The translations under genes and the position numbers were made by a program. The notes beneath the pieces were generated by a model. The model worked only from the letters and a program-made list of their open reading frames with translations. It ran no database searches and was not told the DNA's origin. A DNA stretch of 64,000 bases, from assembly GCF_036711975.1 (NCBI RefSeq), contig NC_091967.1:7502001-7566000 (forward strand). Reading direction: 5' to 3'. The stretch's first letter is position 1, and every line of letters starts with the position of its first letter. Source of the DNA: Onthophagus taurus. Taxonomy: Eukaryota > Arthropoda > Insecta > Coleoptera > Scarabaeidae. Positions 29,612 to 41,100 of the stretch are shown piece by piece.

Positions 29612-30954
29612 TACAGTGAATTTCACTTCTAATGCAATACACTCATACCTCATTATACGGCGGTGATACGTTATCGGACGTATATATTAAAAATGGTTTG
29701 AGCTTAAAACCTCCAGCCGCATTTGCGCCAAGCAGCAACGTTAATCGTTACTTCGATACTTTAAATCCCAGCATAGCTCTTTCGTTCTTAGAAATAAATG
29801 TTCTATCAGGCATTATTTTCCAGTATGGGGCTCATCTACATTAAACATTTGTTGTGGATCGTATCTACCTCTTTCAATAGTTAATTTCAGTATGTCCACC
29901 TTTCATTTTAATATTATGCAAATTATGTCGCCTATTGAATTTTTCAAACCAACCGTGGCTTACCAAGAATTTTTCACTCAAGTTGTCTCCTCACTATTCA
30001 AACGTTCAAAAATAGATTTTGCTTTTTTCTGGATATTCATTTGACTCATCGCCATTTTTTGTTGATTGTTGTCTTCAATCCAGATTATTAATAATTTGTT
30101 TTATTTTTTCCATTTTATCACTTGGTTTGCGTGTTATTTTAGACATACTTGAAGGAGCAGCTGACTATGAATGTAGTTTATTTTTTTCTTATTGTTGCCA
30201 ATTTGGTTGAACTGTAGATTTCGGCCTTATACATGTCAGTGTCCGGTAGTGCCGTTATAGCGAATCGCCGCATAAAGAGGGGTCGTATAGGGAGGTATGA
30301 GTGTATACAAAAATATATTTCCATAGAATCCAGGGCGTACTGTGCAGTGTCCGTTACAGCTCAATTAAGATGGCTAAACCTGAATGTTTCTAGTTCTAGT
30401 ATTAGCACTATTACTAGAACTAACGCAAGACCTAGAATCATTCGGGTTTAGCCGTTTTGAGAGACCTGCGGCTAAACCTGAATGTTCTTCTTTTCTTCTA
30501 AGTCTAGTGTTAGTTCTAGTTTTAATTGCTATTCAGCGTTAGATTGTGGTATGTTTTTATTGAACGAAAAGTAGAACTAATACTAGACCTAGAACCAGAA
30601 ACATTAGGGTTTAGCCGTGCGTCTCTTAAGACGGAAATTCAGAGTTATCATAAGGACTTTTTCAAAGCAAAACTTTTCCTTTGCAAAACTACCCAATGTC
30701 TGTATATAGACTGCCTAAGTCTGACGTCACAGCGGTGGGCGGAGCTTATACCGACTCCAAACAATTTCGTTGCTAACCACAGTTGCTAAGATAAATCGCC
30801 ATAAAAATGTCATTTAAAATGTCACTGTGACGTTAAGGCTTAGGTTGTCTATTAAGCTATGTTAAATTTTATGTGGGATAGTGCAAGTGCATAGTAGTTA
30901 GTAGTAATTATGGTTACTGCATTCATATATTGTGAGTTAATGAAATTCCCGGTA
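29612..30954. mobile_element. Non-autonomous element with GAATTTCA-type ends and CTAG-repeat core (copy B), interrupted by a Tigger-like element
   Basis: The left end TACAGTGAATTTCACTT (29612) and the right end, complemented as TACCGGGAATTTCATTAACTC (near 30954), define about 1.34 kb. Removing the insert 29640-30303 leaves about 680 bp. Its left ~70 bp and right ~330 bp match the ends of the copy at 51379-51897. The interior (about 30370-30620) is the palindromic CTAGAACTAG repeat with AACATTCGGGTTTAGCCGT-type hairpins. No coding capacity of its own. Confidence 0.7.
29640..30303 (-). mobile_element. Tigger/pogo-type DNA transposon remnant, inserted into copy B
   Basis: Perfect 12-bp terminal inverted repeat CACTCATACCTC (29640) / GAGGTATGAGTG (30292-30303), with TA on both sides as a target duplication. 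The minus-strand interior encodes a pogo/Tigger transposase: MSKITRKPSDKMEKIKQIIN (HTH start), then GWFEKFNRRHNLHNIKMKG (CENP-B-type HTH), DPQQMFNVDEPHTGK (first catalytic Asp region), LIEHLFLRTKE and LTLLLGANAAGGFKLKPFLI. Multiple stops and frame changes; the catalytic C-terminus is absent. This is an inactive, internally deleted copy. Confidence 0.8.
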
Positions 30955-31095
30955 TATCTTTATTTCTAGGTTAAATTGCTGGTAGATAAAAGTTAAGTTA
31001 GAATCACCACAAAAAGAAATACAAAGAAATTATTTTTATTTACATATAGCTATAAAACTATTTTCTTTTCCATAATATTAAAAAAAAAAAATAGT

Positions 31096-33774
31096 TCACA
31101 ATGATTTTTTTTTCTTTTTTGAATCAAAACTCGTTGGGGTAACATCCCCTAATGAACGTTTTTTCACTTTCTTTTTTTTATCTTCAACTTCTTTAACCAA
31201 GTCATCGATGAAGCGGTTTATAGATGAATCATTTGGTTTGGGTATAAAACTTTCTTCATTATCAAAAATAGAATTATCCTCTTTTACCGATATCATAGTA
31301 CTATTTACAATCGCTTTTTTATGCTTATTCAACGAAAATTCATCCTCCGATACCATTTCTTCTTTCACAATGTGTTCCAAAGAGGTTTTCGATTTCTTAT
31401 TTTTCTTAGATTTAATTGGCGTTGAATCACCCGGAATTGTATCATCAAAATCCTCAGGATTAAGTGTACTTAATGATTTACTACGTTTTCGTTTTGCAGG
31501 GGAAGAATTTTCTTCTTCGAATATTGATTTACTCCGACTTCGTTTTTTCAAACTCGTTTTATCGACATTATCGTTGTTTTCCATCATCATCTGATTAATG
31601 ATGTCAATACTTTCATCCATTTCGGTTTTTATTTTTGCATGTACTTTATTTTCTTCAACTTCCTTTTTTTTTCTTTTCTTTTTATTAACAGAACCTTCAT
31701 TTTCTTCTGATGATTTTCTGTCAGTATGTTCATCTAAAAGTTTAAAAATATCTAAATTTTCTTCCTCCACCGGCGTTTTATTTTCATTAAACGATTTCGA
31801 TCTCCTTTTTTGTTTTCGTTTTTTATTAAAATCCGTTATTAAGCCTTCTAATTTATCCGAAATCCATTTATCCAAATTAATCCGATCCTCGTAATTATGT
31901 CCCAATAATAAATGTTGTTCTTTTAAATTTTTAGGTTCTTCAATTACCTCATCATCTTGTTGATATTTTTTAATTTTTAACGACTTCTTTCTTATTTTAG
32001 TATCTTTCGAAATCGATATAACACCATGACATTTTAATGATAAAATATTAAAGGAATCACCATTATCGGAACTATCAATTAAAACATTAGAAATATTTTT
32101 ATCCATGTTTACATGAAGCGCATAAACGTTTTCGTTTATTTCCAACTTTGATGACTCTCCATTAAAATTTATAACTCCAGAAACGAGAAGTTTGGGATCC
32201 AAATCTTTTGGAATTTTTGCTAAAAATATTTCATCCCCACTCTTTTTAATTTCTTTCGATAAATTATAAGTTTCAGAATCAATTTTTGATAAATTATTGA
32301 TTTTCGCGAAATTCGATAATTTTTTCTTTAAAAATTCATTCTTTTTATTGTCAATTACAAAGTCATTATGACTCTTTGGACTTTTTTGTGGGTTCAATGC
32401 ACAAATTTTGGCTAATGTTGAAACATTTCCAATCAATTCATTCTCATTTTCACTTCTTGAACAATTATTTTTTATTGGACTTTTACCTAACCTAACTTTT
32501 TTATTTCCACCATCTTTATCATTAGTTTCCCAAGATTTATTCTTATTTAAACTTTTAACTGCAATATTTTCTTCTTCATCTATTGATTCGTCAGATGCAG
32601 AAATTTCTTCTTTTAAATTTTTATTCAAAGAAGTTTTAATTGTTGACATATTTTTATTTATTGATGAATTTCTATGATTATTTGTACTTGTGTTTTCTTC
32701 TTCATCATCATCTGAAGATTGATAATTCATACTTTTTTGATGTTTTGGTACTTTACTTAAAGTATGTTTTGAATTATGACTTAACCTAACTTTTTTCTTT
32801 CTTCCTTCAGAGTTATCAGAATCAGTACTTTCCGATAACTCTTTGTTACTATTAATTGATACATTTTTATTGAAAGAAGGATTTCTATTTTGATCAACAC
32901 TTTCTTCATCATCATCATCATCCGAAGACACATCAGACTGACTTTCAGTGGTTTCTTTCTTAATATTTTTAATATGATTTATTCTCTTATTTGTTAAAGA
33001 TGTTGTTGCCAGGTCAGAATCACTTTGTGAAGATAACTTTTCTTTTTTAATATTTTTCATTGGAATTATTTTATTTAATTTTGGACTTTGGACAAATTCA
33101 TTACCAGAACTTTCACTGTTATTATCCGAAATAATTTCTTTTGACACACAATTAATTTTTTCTTTTTTTAATTTAAAATCTGTATTAAATTCAGCACTTT
33201 CATCTCGCTTTTTCTTTGTAACTGTAAATTTTGATTTTTCGTTACACATTAACATGCTATTTTTTTTTGATTCACTAGATGAACCTTGACCATCTAGTAA
33301 TTTCCTTTGTCTCAGTTTGTTTGCATGACTTTGAATTGATCCATCATCACTCGTTGATGCACTATCCTCCAAATCAATGTTTTTCCGTTTCAAAATCCCC
33401 TTCCTCACATTTTTGTTTGAATCTTTCGCACTCTCCTCATCACTGGACGATGATGAACTAACAATTATCTCCCTTTTCTGTACATGCTCGCTAAACGAAA
33501 CTTTTTTGCTAACTCCTGGAGACTTTGCATCGTTAACGTCCGGAGCCCGCTTTTTATTAGACATTTGAATTGTTTTTAGGACGTCCGCATTTGATTCGTC
33601 TAAATTCATAATTTCTTGAAGATAATTTTTACTAAATGCTTTATTTTGCTTCGATTTCATCATATCCCAAGGGCTTTTGTCGTTGACCTCAGTTTCTTGA
33701 CCAGAACCACTAATTTTTGACCCGGACTGACTTCGTTGGGCCAATTCTAACTCCGAATCCGATGAATTAGACAT
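31096..33774 (-). CDS. Large Lys/Ser-rich nuclear protein, possible Pol I subunit RPA34/PAF49-type (tentative)
   Basis: Single exon, 892 aa. It is mostly low-complexity acidic-Ser and basic-Lys tracts with many KKKRK-type nuclear/nucleolar signals. One region stands apart, about residues 500-610: DEIFLAKIPKDLDPKLLVSG, then KLEINENVYALHV, then SFNILSLKCHGVISISKDTK. This order (hydrophobic strand, "K.P.D.DP", short strands, "G.I.I") resembles the dimerisation domain of RPA34.5/CD3EAP, which is also followed in animals by a long Lys-rich tail. The ~500-residue N-terminal low-complexity extension is unlike the human protein. Other nucleolar scaffold proteins are possible. Start at MSNSSDSELELAQRSQSG; head-to-head with the Rad60-like gene. 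Confidence 0.6.
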   Translation of the reverse strand: MSNSSDSELELAQRSQSGSKISGSGQETEVNDKSPWDMMKSKQNKAFSKNYLQEIMNLDESNADVLKTIQMSNKKRAPDVNDAKSPGVSKKVSFSEHVQKREIIVSSSSSSDEESAKDSNKNVRKGILKRKNIDLEDSASTSDDGSIQSHANKLRQRKLLDGQGSSSESKKNSMLMCNEKSKFTVTKKKRDESAEFNTDFKLKKEKINCVSKEIISDNNSESSGNEFVQSPKLNKIIPMKNIKKEKLSSQSDSDLATTSLTNKRINHIKNIKKETTESQSDVSSDDDDDEESVDQNRNPSFNKNVSINSNKELSESTDSDNSEGRKKKVRLSHNSKHTLSKVPKHQKSMNYQSSDDDEEENTSTNNHRNSSINKNMSTIKTSLNKNLKEEISASDESIDEEENIAVKSLNKNKSWETNDKDGGNKKVRLGKSPIKNNCSRSENENELIGNVSTLAKICALNPQKSPKSHNDFVIDNKKNEFLKKKLSNFAKINNLSKIDSETYNLSKEIKKSGDEIFLAKIPKDLDPKLLVSGVINFNGESSKLEINENVYALHVNMDKNISNVLIDSSDNGDSFNILSLKCHGVISISKDTKIRKKSLKIKKYQQDDEVIEEPKNLKEQHLLLGHNYEDRINLDKWISDKLEGLITDFNKKRKQKRRSKSFNENKTPVEEENLDIFKLLDEHTDRKSSEENEGSVNKKKRKKKEVEENKVHAKIKTEMDESIDIINQMMMENNDNVDKTSLKKRSRSKSIFEEENSSPAKRKRSKSLSTLNPEDFDDTIPGDSTPIKSKKNKKSKTSLEHIVKEEMVSEDEFSLNKHKKAIVNSTMISVKEDNSIFDNEESFIPKPNDSSINRFIDDLVKEVEDKKKKVKKRSLGDVTPTSFDSKKKKKSL

Positions 33775-34294
33775 TTTTTAATACGCTACAATTGATAATA
33801 CAAGCTTTAGAGCGAATTAGGGAAACATAAATTTGATGTTATTATTAGGCACGAGACTTTAAGAGACGCAAAAAGAGGTTAGGAAATGTTTTGTAGATGG
33901 CGCCAAATTATTTTTGTTTTAGGGACTTTATTTATTTTTTTATTTATTATTAATTAAATAATAATTATTTAGTTTATTATAATTTTACTAACTTGATAAA
34001 ATAAATATTATTTCTTTTAATTCCCACTTACATTTAAAAAATTTAGATAACTTTCACTTTTAATCATTTTATTTTAAGTTAAAGGTTGGCAACACGAAAA
34101 CTGTCAATTATATTTGTAGATTTAGCTAGTTTTCGTCATTTTAAAAACTCAAACACTTTTCTGTTATTGTTTAAACATTACGAATTAATTTAATTTATTA
34201 CTTACCCGGAAGATATATTTATAAGGTAAAATATTTTATACTTATGGTATAAAAATATTAAAGATACAACATAACCTAATTTTCAGACGTCAAA
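33775..34294. promoter_or_regulatory. Bidirectional promoter region with a 5' UTR intron of the Rad60-like gene
   Basis: 520 bp between divergent ATGs. On the plus strand a donor (ATAAG|GTAAAA, about 34224) and acceptor (TTTTCAG, 34281-34285) bracket a likely short 5' UTR intron. An AACATAACCT phrase lies just before the acceptor. Core promoter elements are not obvious. Confidence 0.4.
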
Positions 34295-35260
34295 ATGTCT
34301 TCAGATAATGATTCGGATTCTTGCGAGTTATTTACTAAGTTTAGCAAAATAGTTGAGAATTCAGAAGATAAATTTTGGAGTAACTTTTCCCTTCAAAAAA
34401 ATGATGCTTCTGTGGAATTGGATACTAGCCAAAATTGTAATCCCAAAGAAGCACAAATTCTAGATGAACCTGTTGTTACGATTGAAGATGAAACTGCAAT
34501 TGCTCCAACAGCATCAATAGAATCATCCGAAACTCTTTTAACTCGAATAAATTCTCTGTTGGATAATATGCAAGAAAAAGTGACTGATGCGTTAAACCAG
34601 CCTGTACGAGCTCGTGGAGGAAAACGGAAAAAAGCAGTAAAAAGTCGAAGAAGTAATCGAATTAATAAAACATCTGTACAAATTCCTGAACCAGTTCTGT
34701 TAAGTGATGAGGATGATAAAGTCCATAATGAAGTAAAGCAAATAACGATTGATATAAATCCAGTAATTCACATAAAAGTTTTATGGAGAATATTTGAAAC
34801 TCATACATTTAAATTAAAAAAATTTCAAAAATTAACCCCAATTAGAGATTATTTCGTGAAAACAAAAAATGCTAAACCTGAATTACTTTTTTTTACACTG
34901 GATGATAAAGAAATCGATTTAGACTGTAATTGCTACGCTAGCTTACGATTAACTGAATATAAAAGTCTCGAGGGATGTTTATTACCCGATAGTTATTTAA
35001 ATCAACCCAAACAAGAAATTATAGACCTAAACAAATATGATTTCCAATTTAAAGTACAAACTGGTGTTCATCGTGAAAAATCTTTTTATGTAAAATGTAA
35101 AAAAGGTGACAAAACTGAGGTTATCTTTTGGCAAGTTATATTAAAAACTGGAAAACCCATTGAGGAGATCAAATTGTCTTTTGATGGGGAATTATTAAAA
35201 CCAGATCAAGAATTATTAGATTTAGATATTATGGATGGAGATTGTATTGATTTAATATGA
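34295..35260 (+). CDS. Rad60/Esc2/NIP45-type protein with tandem SUMO-like domains
   Basis: Single-exon CDS, 321 aa. Family members (fission yeast Rad60, human NFATC2IP) couple SUMO/STUbL signalling to genome stability. The N-terminal half is acidic and disordered, with a basic patch ARGGKRKKAVKSRRSNRINK. Two SUMO-like domains follow: about 155-235 (INPVIHIKVLWRIFETHTF, LLFFTLDDKEIDL, LRLTEYKSLEGC) and about 245-321 (FQFKVQTGVHREKSFYVKCK, LSFDGELLKPDQELLDLDIM). It ends DGDCIDLI, the usual end of this family's last domain; there is no di-Gly, so it is not conjugated. Probable orthologue of Drosophila Rad60 (CG4449). Confidence 0.75.
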   Translation: MSSDNDSDSCELFTKFSKIVENSEDKFWSNFSLQKNDASVELDTSQNCNPKEAQILDEPVVTIEDETAIAPTASIESSETLLTRINSLLDNMQEKVTDALNQPVRARGGKRKKAVKSRRSNRINKTSVQIPEPVLLSDEDDKVHNEVKQITIDINPVIHIKVLWRIFETHTFKLKKFQKLTPIRDYFVKTKNAKPELLFFTLDDKEIDLDCNCYASLRLTEYKSLEGCLLPDSYLNQPKQEIIDLNKYDFQFKVQTGVHREKSFYVKCKKGDKTEVIFWQVILKTGKPIEEIKLSFDGELLKPDQELLDLDIMDGDCIDLI

Positions 35261-35455
35261 GCATTTCGTTTCATTTTCTTGCATTATTCATTCTTTTTGT
35301 AAAATTACCACAATAAAGGTTGTTTCTTCGAATTTTTTTTTTTCATTTTAATAAAATTTTATTAATGATCAAGAATTTTATTAAGAACATTTAAGGAATG
35401 AAAATAAATCAAGTTAAGATCTCATAATAATTAATATTTATTTACATTTGTTCTA

Positions 35456-36853
35456 TTAATTATCAAATGTTGATTTACAGAACTGCATATACTTCTTTAA
35501 AGTAACATTTAATTCATTTTCATCTAAATATTTAAATGTTGCGTAAACTGCAATATCTGCAATGGTATAATTCTTTTCATTACATAACCATTGATCTTTT
35601 GTCCGTTTATTCACCAATTTCTTGAAAATAAAATTGATGTATTTGGCTCGTGCTGACTTAGTCTTAGCTTCAACAATAAAATAACAAGCGTCCAAAATTG
35701 GATCAATTTCAAATGGATTCGCATCTTCGTACCCCAACAAGGGTATAGTTCTTGCAAGATATCGTAAAACGTTTACTTCACCAATTATTGTTTCGTCCGA
35801 AACAGTTAATTGTGTTTGAGTATCAACTAAAAAATAACAATATATTATTTGTGTTTAACATTTAATTAACTCACTATTTTTGACGATTACTCTTAAAGAT
35901 ATAACCGGTAAATTATTTTGATTAGAAACAGAAATCTTTTCCATTCTATCAAGACAGTTTTTAATCACATTAGGCCAAGAGTTCACGGAAGAGTGTAAAT
36001 GAGGTGTGATTTGTAAAATTACGACGTTTTGTAAAATTTTTTGAAGGATTTCTAAGAAATAAGGTGGTCTTGTTGTGTTTATATTAATCACCGCTGAATA
36101 TGTCCCAATCTGCAATAAAAAAAAATTAATATATGATAGATAAAATAATTAAATTAATACCTTTAAATTAGATTTTTTTGAAGAAACAGACAAATCACCT
36201 TTATCATCACATTTTAAAGATGTTCTCAAATTAACCATCTGTTCTCGAAGTAGATTAAGTTGGCGCAAAATTTCGTCTTGCCGTTGAGCAATTTCAACCA
36301 TGTTACTAGGTGGTTTAATGTTCTAATTAAAAAAAATACATATAATTTAAATTATTTATATATTATTTTAAAAAAAACTAAATTTTCTTTCTTTTTCAAA
36401 TTGGTTAGGTTAAGAAATTTAGACAGAAAGTTAGTCTTTTTTTTGTCATAAATATCAATATGTGAAGACATGAAATTTCTTCCTGTACACACATACACAT
36501 TTAGTTTAAGCATGACAGTTGTTCAAAAAAATTCGTAGCTGTTGTGTCAGGGAGGAAAGTTTAGCTGGAATAATGGTGAGTAAAGCATGATTTCTAAACC
36601 AAATAGAACCAAAAGTGCGTTAAAACGTTAGCGCTAACGATTAGGAGTATAGATGGACCTTTAAAAATTGATAAACCCGCTCGAACGTGTCCAAATTTCC
36701 TTTACTTACGACAACGTGACCCGTATCGTTAATCACTTCACCATTTCTTCCCGAATGGAGATTTCGCATTTTATACATGCACTGAGGTAATTCTAAGGGG
36801 CCGTTATGGTCGATTAACGGACGCATCGCGTACATTTGCCCTATTTCGCACAT
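35456..36853 (-). CDS. AIMP2: AIMP2 (p38), scaffold of the multi-tRNA-synthetase complex
   Basis: Non-catalytic scaffold binding LysRS and AspRS. Four exons: 36710-36853, 36161-36322, 35875-36109 and 35456-35826 (912 nt, 303 aa; human 320). The N-terminus MYAMRPL plus LELPQCMYKMRNLH is the LysRS-binding peptide motif (human MYQVKP, ELPTCMYRLPNVH). Then a leucine-zipper-like coiled coil (RQDEILRQLNLLREQMVNLR), a thioredoxin-like/GST-N segment and a GST-C-like domain (GEVNVLRYLARTIPLLGYED, NYTIADIAVYATFKYL). Two in-frame Mets are possible starts: 36853 (MCEIGQMYAM) or 36835 (MYAMRPL). The second matches the family better. Convergent with the Rad60-like gene. Confidence 0.9.
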
Positions 36854-38155
36854 TTCGTAGTCGTTTTCGATCGGGTGATTCGGGTTAATTTAATTTTTTA
36901 CCGATTCGCAATTTTTCGTTTTTTATTTAAAATAATCAACCACCATTTTGACTTTTCCAATTCTGATTCTGTCAATTGTCATTGGCGTGCGCATACAATT
37001 TTTTTTAAATTTAATTCCCTTAATTTAATTTTGATTTAACGCGCCTTCTCATAAATCGATCTTATTTTTAATTCGCTTCATTTTTATTTATTAAAAATCA
37101 TTAAAATCAATACGGAAGTTGAATTAAAACGGATTATATTGCATTTAAGAATAGGCAAGTGACGCCACTGGATTAAGCTGGATGGTGACGGCGTTGAATC
37201 AAAATCATCGCGGTACTTCCGTTTCATAAACGGGGTATTATTCTTTAGATAATAATTTGAAGCTTTATTATTCTTTATTTTGGATTTTTTTTTCATGTTT
37301 TTATATTACCAAAATGAATACATTCATATTTTACGTTTATTTATTGAATTTTAAGATGTGACGTTTGTTGATTTGGATGTTAGTTTTACCGGAAATTACT
37401 TTTGGTTAGATAAAAAAATTTAACACGTTCAAATTGGTAAGCGCGGGTCTCTTCGGGTTATTTTATAAATAAAAATTAAATTTTGAAACGCTTTCCTTTT
37501 AATGTTAAAGGGATTTTTAATTCAAAAGTCGAATTTCGGTTTATTCACGGAAACAGTGACATCTGTCGATTCGGACGTTAGTTTTCGGTACGAGCGTTAG
37601 GATTGGACGTGCGAAATAAGTAGCGAGAAATTGATTTTTGTGTTAAAATTCGGTGTCGCGACGGCGTGTGTATTGGGGCTCGGCGTGTTAAATCCGATAA
37701 TCGGTTGACGCCGCTTTGGGGCGCGCGCGTTTACATATTCGAAGAGGTAAAATTTTTACAGTTGCAAGTTGTCATGGCGGCCAATGCATCAGCCAATAGG
37801 AACGCTACCTAGCGTTCGTTTTGTTAGATAGTTCTTTTTCCACTTTGAGAGGTTCGCGTCATCGGGGCTACTTTACGCGTCCTTATGGCGTAACGCGTGT
37901 TTTACGTGGTGAAACGTTAAACTGTATTATACTGAGTGTTGCATGGACCGTTTGGTGCGATTGGACCGTCGAACATGTTACGAAAAATGCGCCCGGAGGT
38001 ATTCGTCACGTGACGTAGTTAGCGGAATGGCGAACGATCGTCTATCATGAATCGTTTAAGCTACTAAGTTTTGACATTTGCGTTTGTATACAAGCTTGTT
38101 TTCATTTGCGAACACCACGTGCTAACGGCCGGATGATTGACAGATTAACCTTAGG
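36854..38155. promoter_or_regulatory. Divergent intergenic region, AIMP2 / NURF301
   Basis: 1.3 kb between the ATGs. About 37560-38150 is clearly richer in G+C and CpG than the rest and is probably NURF301 promoter and 5' UTR. It contains CACCACGTGC (about 38114) and several ACGCGT-type words. No coding exon is recognised. Confidence 0.4.
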
Positions 38156-41100
38156 ATGTCGGCCAGAGGCGTGAAAAAACGGGGGAGACCCCCCAAAGTT
38201 CAAGTTAATGAAAGAACTAAGAAATTTCAATATCATTTACTTAAAAAACCAAAGTATCTATTAAATTACAATAAGGGTTCAGATTCTCAACCGAGTACGC
38301 CCACTCCTTCTCGTCCAAATTCGCCTCAAAGTGATGCTGGCCGAAGGAGTAGTACTCGAATTAGAGGGAAAGATACTCACAGAACGAATAGACGCGGAGG
38401 TTATGTAGGTTCTGCTTACCAAAGGAGAGGTTATAATCCTAGTGCAGCGGATTATCACGATTCTGAGTATCATTACGGGTCGGATTTTGGGGATGATTCT
38501 AGTGATAATAAGAGTGAAGTAGAATACGATGTAGGGATATCTGAGAGTGAATCAGAAGAGTCGATAGTTGCCGGAGATTCAAGTGATAGTGATTTTTCTT
38601 TGAGTGGGTACAGTACTCTTAGTGGTACACCAAAACGTACCCCTCCCGTTCCTAGGCCACCAACACCCGAACCTTTATGGCTCCAAAACCGCCCTATACC
38701 CCCTTTGGACTTACCTAAAACGTCCGATGACCTTCTAGTGTCCCACGAACATATCATGGCTGTTATTAGCATCTACGAAGTGTTGAGGCACTTTCGAAAT
38801 TTGGTGAGATTATCTCCGTTTCGCGTCGAGGATTTCTGTGCTGCTCTTATGTGTGAAGATCAAAACAGTTTATTAGCTGAAATCCACATCATGTTACTCA
38901 AAGCTTTGTTACGAGAAGAGGATTCTCAACAGACTCATTTCGGACCGTTGGATCAAAAAGACAGCATAAATATTTCTTTGTATTTATTAGATTATATGAC
39001 TTGGCCTGAAGTTTTACGTTCATACGTTGAAAGTGATAAGCATTTTGATTCAACTGTTATGGGCATCTTGGCTAATTCCGATTATCCGTTTGGGGCTGTC
39101 GATGATAAAATTAAAGTTCTGCAATTTTTGACCGATCAATTTCTTGCTACTAATCCTGTTCGAGAAGACTTAGTTAGTGAAGGTAAAAAGCGGGATTTTA
39201 CAATTAACAAAAATTAATAAAACGAAATAAACTAAACCTTTTTTTTTATTTTTTTCCCTTTTGCATTAATTTAATCAATGTTAATTTGAGAAAGAAATAT
39301 TTTTTTATTGCAACTTTTTGCAGTTCCGATGCATTACGATGATCACTGTAGGGTTTGCCATAAATTGGGCGACCTGCTTTGTTGTGAGACTTGCCCGGCT
39401 GTGTACCATTTGGAATGTGTCGATCCCCCACTGGTTGATGTCCCCGAAGAAGATTGGCAATGTAATATTTGTCGATCACATAAAGTGACTGGAGTCGTTG
39501 ATTGTGTACTTGACGTGGAGAAACAGGGCCAACTTTGCAGACAAGAACATATAGGTTATGATAGGCATGGTCGAAAATATTATTTTTTATGTCGAAGAAT
39601 TATCGTGTAAGTTTTTTTACCAGTGTGAAGTTTGCTTCACATCAATTTAGTGCATTTAAGTTTTTAATTAAGCGAAAATTTTTTAATTTAGAGAAAATGA
39701 TGCGGCGGAAGTTTGGTATTATTCCACTAAATTACAAGTTGAGGAGTTATTAAAAGTTCTTGATGGAAACGATATGGAGGCACAATTAGTGCGTGAAATT
39801 TTGGATATCAAAGAAGAACTTTTTCGCCAAATGGAAATAACCGAAAAATTAACAAATCAATGCAAGGGGAACAAAAAAAGTTATCTAGAAGTTGCAAATG
39901 GTAAAAAATTAAAAATGAACCTTCTTTATTAAAAACTTACTAAATACGTTATATTAATTTATAGCTCAAATAATAAAAGAAAACAAAGAAATTCTTGATA
40001 AACAAGAAGAGGAACGTCGTGAAAAAGAAAAACAAAACGCCGAAGACATGGTTGCAAGGATGCATGAGGACTCTTCCGAAGGAACGGAAACAACAATGAT
40101 TGAAAAAACCGAATCTAACGAAAGCAGTGGTGTTAACGATTTAATAAATCAAATGGATAATAATACAAATAATACGACTAAATCAAATTCGGAAGTTGAT
40201 TTAGGACAAACGGAAGATGAAGATAATGAGAGCAACGATCAAAAAGATAAAGACATTATGACGCGATTAAAAACGGGTACATTAACACCAAAAACATTTA
40301 ACATTGAAGATTTGCGAAGAAGAACCACAGCAATTTTAAATCGAGAAGATGTCGATAAAAAGGATGAAAGAATGACTCGTTTAAAAACTAGTCAAATCGC
40401 GAACGGGACGTATTTATTTAAACTTGGCATGGATAATCAATTTAAATCGTACACAAATCAATACACAACGAATATAATCGCGTTAAATAAACCCCAAAGG
40501 AATGAGGAGCGTGATAAAAAGCGACATTTATCGCATAAATTTTCGCTAACAACCGCGTCCGAATTTAAATGGGTTGGAGTAATAAGTGGTAATCGAACTA
40601 CTTTATTAAATTCATTGAGACAAACCATTTTACAATTAGAGCAAACGATTCAAGCGCCTTTTATGCATCCATCCTGGCATATTATACGTAAAAATTGGTT
40701 ATCTGTTGTTGCAGCTTGTCAACAGCCAAAAGATTTTGCTAAATCTTTAATTGTTTTACAAGCGTGTATAAAATCGGTAGTTTTTGCGAACGTTTGGCAC
40801 GAACAATTAGGGCACACGAGATTATCTAGAATAACAGCCTCCGAACGTGAAGAACGTAAAAAATTAGAGAAACGCGAAAAGAAAGAGCGGGAAGAAGAAG
40901 AAGAACGAAATCGAATGATTATAACGGGATACGTGAAGTATACAATGGGGTTTAAACATCAGTTGTGGAAGCAAAAAGGGGAGGAATATAGAATACACGG
41001 TCGTTGGGGTTGGTTGTGGTTGTCTTCCGGTAGAATACATAAAATCGTTAATTCTAAGGAAATTGGATTAAACGCGGGGCCTAATAAGATTATGGTTCAA

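Noticed and set aside
31208-33568. Plus-strand open frames across the Lys-rich gene
   Set aside because: Antisense shadows of the 892-aa reading frame; composition is explained by Ser/Lys/Glu codons read backwards.
37821-38018. 65-codon plus-strand open frame before NURF301
   Set aside because: Lies in the probable 5' UTR/promoter, with no domain and no frame link to the NURF301 start.
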